Shown here: piece after piece, positions 58,564 to 64,000 of the stretch | How positions within the stretch are numbered: the first letter of the stretch is position 1 | Layout of the letters: each line of letters starts with the position of its first letter | NCBI GenBank assembly: GCA_000827325.1 | Contig: KN832877.1 | Coordinates: 930,001-994,000, forward strand | DNA length: 64,000 bases | Direction: 5' to 3' | Origin: Oidiodendron maius Zn | Lineage: Eukaryota; Ascomycota; Leotiomycetes; Myxotrichaceae | The notes under the pieces: generated by a model | What the model was told of the DNA's origin: nothing | The model's database searches: none | What the model saw: the letters and a program-made list of their open reading frames with translations, nothing else | Position numbers and translations under genes: made by a program

Positions 58564-60136
58564 CTAGGCAAGCTTGATGGTCGCAGTGCTGTACACTGCA
58601 TTACTGCCTTCTTGCATTTCGGTGTCTGGTTTGTGAACAGTGCAATTCGCTTCTGTCTTGACTGCAGGGGTGAGTTCTAGAGTGGTGTCCTCAAAGGTCA
58701 TGTAAGCTTGGGCCATGCCGTAGTCGGTGGTATCGTCAACAAACGCGTCATCTGGGCCATCCTCTGCTTCTTCCGTTTCATACCTGGGCTCCTCTGACAA
58801 GTGAGCTGGCGGATCCTGGCAGCTGGCCTTCTCATTGGGGACAGATTTTCTCACTCCAGTTGCCCAGTCGATGTCCTCCCTGTTCTTCATGATGAGATGA
58901 TATGCTCCCCTACCAGCCCATCTCCAAAACCCGTCCTCTCTTATCCTTGCCTCAACTTTCTCCTGAGCTTGAATAGCAAGGTCCTCCTTGATTTGGGTGA
59001 TAAGCTTGCATATGAGATCCTTGCGAGTTGACGAGCTCTTCGGTGGATCTATAACCTTTATACCTAAGCGGTTGAAGATCTGCGGATCCAAGCCATCGTA
59101 AGGATCAAGTTTTGGAGACTGCTTGTGAGAGTACTTTTTGGCCCTACCATGAGCGTGCTTAGCCTTCACCATGGCCGATATCCTTTTAGCATTTCTCTTC
59201 TGCCTAGAATTTGGTGTGGCTGAATCGATTGCAAGGTCAGAAAACGATTGGACGAGATCTTTGACATCAACTTCAGTGTCGATCTGCTTTGACACCTCTT
59301 TACAAGAAAAGACATCATCGTAGAGGTTCTCTCCTACCCATGCTCCTTTACCATCGTGGATAATAAGATGGATCGCTTGACTTATGAAGTCTGTATCATG
59401 TCGAGAGAATGCTTCAATATCCCGCCACTTTTTTGGAGCGTCCGAGCCACCCATTTTCTTCGCCATTTTCCGTTCAGCTCGCCTCAGTGATGGTGTTGTA
59501 CCATCTGGCTGAAGACTATTGCTTGCACCACCGGCTGGGATTGTCCTCGAGACTGGAAGGTTGCTCTTGATATTTGGCAAATAAAGCCCAATTTTTTCAA
59601 CTAGAAATCTAGCAATATCTTCGTCAATCTCAGCCAGCTTTCTCATTATCTGAAGAATATTCTTGTGGCGAACGTGGTGCATCTCGTGCGCATGGGTGCA
59701 GCTGCTCATGTTAGCATTGCCATACGCACAACCAGACTCTCTTATTTACCCTTTGCACTCATGAGACTTTCCTAAAGATTAAGTAAATTAGTATGAAGCA
59801 AAATTATAGGAGACCCTAACAGGTATTACTTACCTACAAAGTACAACTGCTGGTGAAAGCGGTAGCACGGTTCGACATGATGCCCAATGCAAGATGTTTT
59901 AGCTCTTGGATCTGTAAACACGTTAGTTCGATCTGACATGCGGGAATGAATGTTTAGGGTGATTTACTGTGAAGGGGAGTCGCACAGATTCCACAGTGAT
60001 GTTCTAGATCGAAGTTAGGATATCTCATACCGGCAGGTTTGGACTTGTTCTTACCTAGGCCCGGAGATTGGTCCCACTTGAACAGTATATTGCCCTTAAA
60101 CAGTCTTTCTTCTCGCGCAATAACAGCCCAATTCAT
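58564..60136 (-). CDS. Uncharacterised Cys/His-rich protein
   Basis: I do not recognise this family. Exons on − are 60136–60055, 60003–59968, 59911–59834, 59771–59750 and 59701–58564 (451 aa); four small 5' exons (82, 36, 78 and 22 bp) all join in phase. They build a dense metal-site-like N-terminus: C31-x2-C34, H39, C47-x2-HH50/51-x3-C55, H59, H69-x-C71-x2-C74-x-H76-x-H78-x2-HH81/82. The arrangement suggests one or two zinc sites, possibly RNA or protein binding. The middle part is helical and basic (SRQKRNAKRISAMVKAKHAHGRAKKYSHK) with a charged region. The C-terminal 120 residues are acidic. The exon structure was read from splice signals, so small errors are possible. Confidence 0.75.
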
Positions 60137-60987
60137 TGTGGCGCTCTTTGAAAGAGTAACTAGGCGAGATATTCTGCGAAGTAGTTAAAGTCTTAGTGCT
60201 TGGGAATGAAGGACATATAGAGACATATATCTTCAATCTCTATAAATATCTGTCAAGAATACCAACAGTTTGAAAAGCGGCGGGTAGAGAGGATTTATAG
60301 AAGTGCCGCAGCACTCGAAGAATAGAAAAACAGATATAAACACTCACGAGAAGATTGAAGTTTGTCCTATCTTCCAGGAAATAATTTCAAGGAGGTAGCA
60401 CGCCTATAGCCGAGGCCTTTCTGGCAGTCTGTGATGTTGCGAAAGAAGACAAATTAGTTAGTCTTTAGAGGGAGTAGATAGGTTCTGTCGTAGAGTGAAC
60501 GCGTTCGTTTGATGTTGAGGCTGGCAGATTGCCTAATTTAGACGCGAGATTCATATTTATCAAAGTCCGCGTTCTACGCGAAGGCTATACGTCTTTAGAC
60601 AGTGATAGCCGGGGAAAGTAAGTGAATATGAAAAGCTGAAAATATTAACAAGAGAAGGTTGAGAATCATGCCAATTCGTTCTGTACAAGAACCACAAACT
60701 TGTAGGGAGTATTGTAATGTGTACATCACCTTGCCACTGCTTCCTGACAATCACATATATCTCGAGAAAGTGCTCATAATTATACCTTCGTAGTTACTTA
60801 ACAGGTTTGGAGACACAATATTGCCTTAGGTAAGTGAAAGCAGGCGTGGTCAAGCGACAGGGCCACCCAACTGTACTTTTGAATGACCTTCTAGGTTCGA
60901 AGTTGATTCGCCCTAGTTAATGCCAGATTTGCATCCAACTGTTGAAAGTTGGTAATATTAGGCTGCTGCAGAGAAGACAGGCCACAA
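60137..60987. other. Intergenic, Cys/His-rich gene to EGT1
   Basis: 0.85 kb holding the promoter of the Cys/His-rich gene and the 3' end of EGT1, both on −. No other feature is seen. Confidence 0.45.
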
Positions 60988-63985
60988 TTATAGGCTGCGA
61001 ACCAGACGTGCTCCAGCCCAGGTATAAAGATAGTTCCGTTGGTACCAATTGATGCTGTTATGACAAAGTTAGTCAATGTCTAGGACTCGTTACTGAACTG
61101 CACGGAACACTGCGTTAACTTACAAGGTCTTACGCCCAGCAATGCGAGGGTGAGTTGCCCAGGATCCTCCTAGAATTATGTTATGTTTTCCGTCAAAGAA
61201 GTCGGCTGCATTCTGTTAGCAAGGCGTCCCAGTAACATTTACATGCTTAAGAAAGCACCTGTGTATCCCGGATATAATGGCATGGGCTCAAAACCCTCAT
61301 GCTTGGCCAAGTTGGAGCTGGTCCACTCCCAAAGACCTCCCATTCCGCTTTGACCAGATAGAGTCTTGCCATTACTAGTTACAGCAATAGGATGCCAATT
61401 CTTGAATCCAACATTAGCGCCCTCAAGATTGGTGAAAAGCTCTTGCGAGCTTTCACCACCGTCCGGAGGCGGAGATGGCGGGGTTTCTTCTACTCCATCA
61501 TTGATAAGATGTCTACATTCAATCAGCACTCTGCATATAAAACGCATGAACAGTTCATACCCATTAACAGCTGGAACGCATTTCCCAAGGTGCTGTTCGG
61601 CTTCCTTCAACTTCAGAGCGTCAACATAGTGGTAAATGCTTCGGGCCTGTTCTAGTGTAGGGATACTTCCTCCCATCCACTTTGCACAGTCTGCTAATTC
61701 ATCATAAGATGCAGAAACGGGCCAGTGGAGAGCATATTTCAAAGGAACGGGACCATAAACGGTTCGAACAGCCTTTCCTTCTAGGAATGACCGGCTTAGA
61801 GGAATAGATCCATTCAAGTCGCCATTAAAATAGCCATTGATATGGCCATTAGTATAGCCGTTCAAGGCTGTTTTCTTCTCGGTCCAAGATGCCGGTATTT
61901 TAGAGTTGTGAGTATGCTCGAGGTAGCGTGCATACTAAGAATAGTTAGAATATTGTTTCACAGGGGCTTACTACAAAGTATACTTCTTCATTAGTGATTG
62001 GTCTGGCCTGGGCTTTGAATGCAGGAACAACCACTTTCCGAGGAGGCTTCTCATTATCCCTGTTAAGGCTTTAGTATCTGTTCCTCCAGTTGGGAATAAA
62101 ACATACCACCCAAAATGGTGATCCGGGCCGGAATTATCCTCCGGATCCTCGAGGCCAATGATAATCGTCTGCTCGGGTATATCGAACCACTCATTTGGCA
62201 CTTGAGCGGCTTCAGCCAACCTGGCATCTCCTTCGAAATCAGGCACTAGGACAGTGGGCGGCAGAGTCTTGTCGCTCTGCAAGAGCATGTAAAGAAGGGT
62301 CTCAAGGTGCATGATTTCATGTTCAAATCCAATCCAGAGGGCTCGACCTATCTCACGCGGGACTGCTTCCAATTCGCAGAGTTTCCTGACCTTTGCACGA
62401 ACCTTGCTTTGGTAGTCCAGGATTTCAGGGAGTGGCGGCCATTCGTCTGGAATCTCGGAATGGCTGTGGCATAATTCCGGGTTGTCGACATCAGGATCAA
62501 TTCCCCTTTCGAATATTTGGGGGTAATAGGTTGGTTCACAGGGAGGTAATTTAGTGGCCTTCGTCAGTTGGATGTCCAAGAAGGTTGGAATATGGCCGAG
62601 GTAGAAGATGCAGGCGTTTCGAAGCTTTATTGGTTTTTCCAATAGCTCCTCATCTGGAATCATCCGTCTAGTCACAACGTCCCATACAGCCCAAAGACCT
62701 TTCCAGTCGTCAAGCGTAGGGACTGTATTGGCAGCATACACGGAGGGGTCAGAGTCAAATGCCATCTTTTGTTTCGTCAATAGGTGGACATCTAAACGCA
62801 GAATATAGGTTAGTCAGAAATAATAATGTCGAGGTCTACAATTCGGAGTAGAAGGAGCAATAGCCAGCCATGAAATAATGGGCTGGACCTTCAGCCTTGC
62901 CCGTCCAGGGTCAGATAGGAGGCCCGTGCGCCAGCCCCTTGACCTACGCACCCCCACATCTTCTTTGGGAGGTGGTCATGCGATCAACTTTGTAGGTCAT
63001 AGATTGTGATTAGAGCCTCATATTTGCATAGCTGCTTCCTGACGTAATGGCGAAGAAGAAGAAGAGGAGATCCTTAGGAAAAAGCAATTTAGACATACTG
63101 TACGCTTCAGACAAGGCTGACCATCGCCCTACCTCGGTCAAGGCTGAGGCTCTCCATAGTTGTCTGGTCTCCTCTTCAGAGTATTTTAGACTTTGTTCCA
63201 CCTGAACTCGCTCTCCTGCCTTAAAATAAATATCCTTATAATGGACATCCTTAAGAGGGGAATAGAACGCTTGGTGTCGGCCGCCTTCGCCGTCATAGAC
63301 ATATTCGCCGATCACTCTCCAATCATCAAGATTGAAAATTTGTTCTCCCAGAATCTCATTGGCTTGTACGAGTCCATTGAGGACAAATCTGCTGGTCCAT
63401 CAGTATCAGGTCATGATGAAGCCGGATCTGCTGGATTCGCCTACTTATGTGTGAGACCTTCCTCGTCTATCCGTAGATTGTTAGCAGCTTTGCTCCCAGA
63501 TCACAATCGAACTTACCATTATATGCGTGGCTATGATTTGATTAGTGGTTTCTAAAAATTAAGCAGCGGGACATTCAAGTCTTACAAAACTCTGGCAGGG
63601 TCATTCGTCGCATCCAGGCCGATGAGCATGGAATCTGACAGTTGTAGAGCATCAGCGAATCCCCGCAAAAAGGAGGCAGCCTCCTGTCGACTAAAGTTGC
63701 CTGCAGTCATAAGCATAGATATAATAGCTTTTCAATTGGAATTCACCTATACTGGAACCAAGAGACATAACACACTTCGGTCTTGCTTGATTCTCAGGTA
63801 GTTTCAGCCAGTCGAGTCCATCGTCATAAGTTCCGTAAAGCCCATGGCATCTGACATGCTCGAATGTAGGTAGTTGTTCCAATGTTCGCCTCAATTCCTT
63901 TAAAGAGAGGTCCAAGGCATAATACTCGACATCTTTACCAGCAGCATCCAAAGCCCGTAGCAAGATACTCACCTTCCGCAGATTA
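60988..63985 (-). CDS. EGT1: Ergothioneine biosynthesis protein Egt1 (5' partial)
   Basis: Fused enzyme of ergothioneine synthesis: a SAM methyltransferase makes hercynine, then the DinB/FGE-type half (EgtB-like) adds cysteine sulfoxide with iron and oxygen. Eleven exons on − lie in the window: 63985–63747, 63700–63586, 63530–63517, 63466–63445, 63388–63099, 62791–62107, 62059–61984, 61934–61561, 61512–61259, 61205–61124 and 61054–60988, about 738 residues, all in phase. The window begins just after the first glycine-rich SAM motif (NLRKVSILLRAL). Then come YYALDLSLKEL and HVRCHGLYGTYDDGL, the DinB iron ligands in FEHEIMHLETLLYML, and the FGE end GGSWATHPRIAGRKTF and NWYQRNY. The N-terminal 100 or more residues lie beyond 64000. 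Two exons are 14 and 22 bp. Confidence 0.93.
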
Positions 63986-64000
63986 CTATAATTCAGTTAG

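Noticed and set aside
54601-63985. SREA, the Cys/His-rich gene and EGT1 as an iron/redox gene cluster
   Set aside because: Large spacing, an AT-rich island between them and no siderophore genes. Ergothioneine synthesis uses iron, but adjacency alone does not make a cluster.

Overview
The window is nuclear DNA of a filamentous ascomycete (Pezizomycotina). Genes have many short GT–AG introns (about 42–75 bp, with CTAAC/CTAAT-like branch sites), spacing is compact, and several families are typical of moulds: SreA-type iron repressor, Egt1 ergothioneine synthase, peroxisomal D-amino-acid oxidase, HOS3 deacetylase, Mrp51, and a HeLo-like/ankyrin protein. The content would suit Leotiomycetes, but that is a guess from general resemblance. 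All exon joins below were worked out by hand from splice signals, reading-frame phase and family knowledge; no alignment was run.

Layout, left to right. 1–11 kb, all on +: the 3' part of an R3H-domain gene, an AFG1-type mitochondrial ATPase, the catalytic subunit of tRNA-guanine transglycosylase, and a HOS3-type histone deacetylase. 12–17 kb: an unrecognised conserved-looking gene on − and a 3.4-kb gene-free stretch with a change of base composition near 15.67 kb. 17–25 kb: Mrp51, ribosomal protein eS17, Rtr1 (RNA polymerase II CTD phosphatase) and the actin-patch SH3 protein Bbc1. 26–34 kb: a Zn2Cys6 transcription factor, a spartin/senescence-domain protein and gamma-tubulin complex protein GCP4. 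34–40 kb: an exact 114-bp tandem duplication, a thioredoxin with a possible mitochondrial leader, and a large disordered protein.

40–54 kb is the looser, more AT-rich part. It has a broken calcineurin-like phosphoesterase, an OTU-family deubiquitinase, D-amino-acid oxidase with a C-terminal AKL, a 1000-residue HeLo-like/Cys-rich/ankyrin protein, and the small Golgi membrane protein Tvp15. 54–64 kb: the two-finger GATA iron repressor SreA with two exact SreA-type motifs in its own upstream region, an AT-rich island that looks RIP-degraded, a novel-looking Cys/His-rich protein with four tiny 5' exons, and Egt1, which runs off the right edge.

Most genes are single-copy housekeeping functions (translation, mitochondrion, transcription, cytoskeleton, Golgi) and do not form one pathway. 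I saw no biosynthetic cluster, intact transposon, rRNA or convincing tRNA. The best leads are the putative SreA self-regulation, the Cys/His-rich gene, the HeLo-like/ankyrin protein, the decaying phosphoesterase and the 114-bp duplication.
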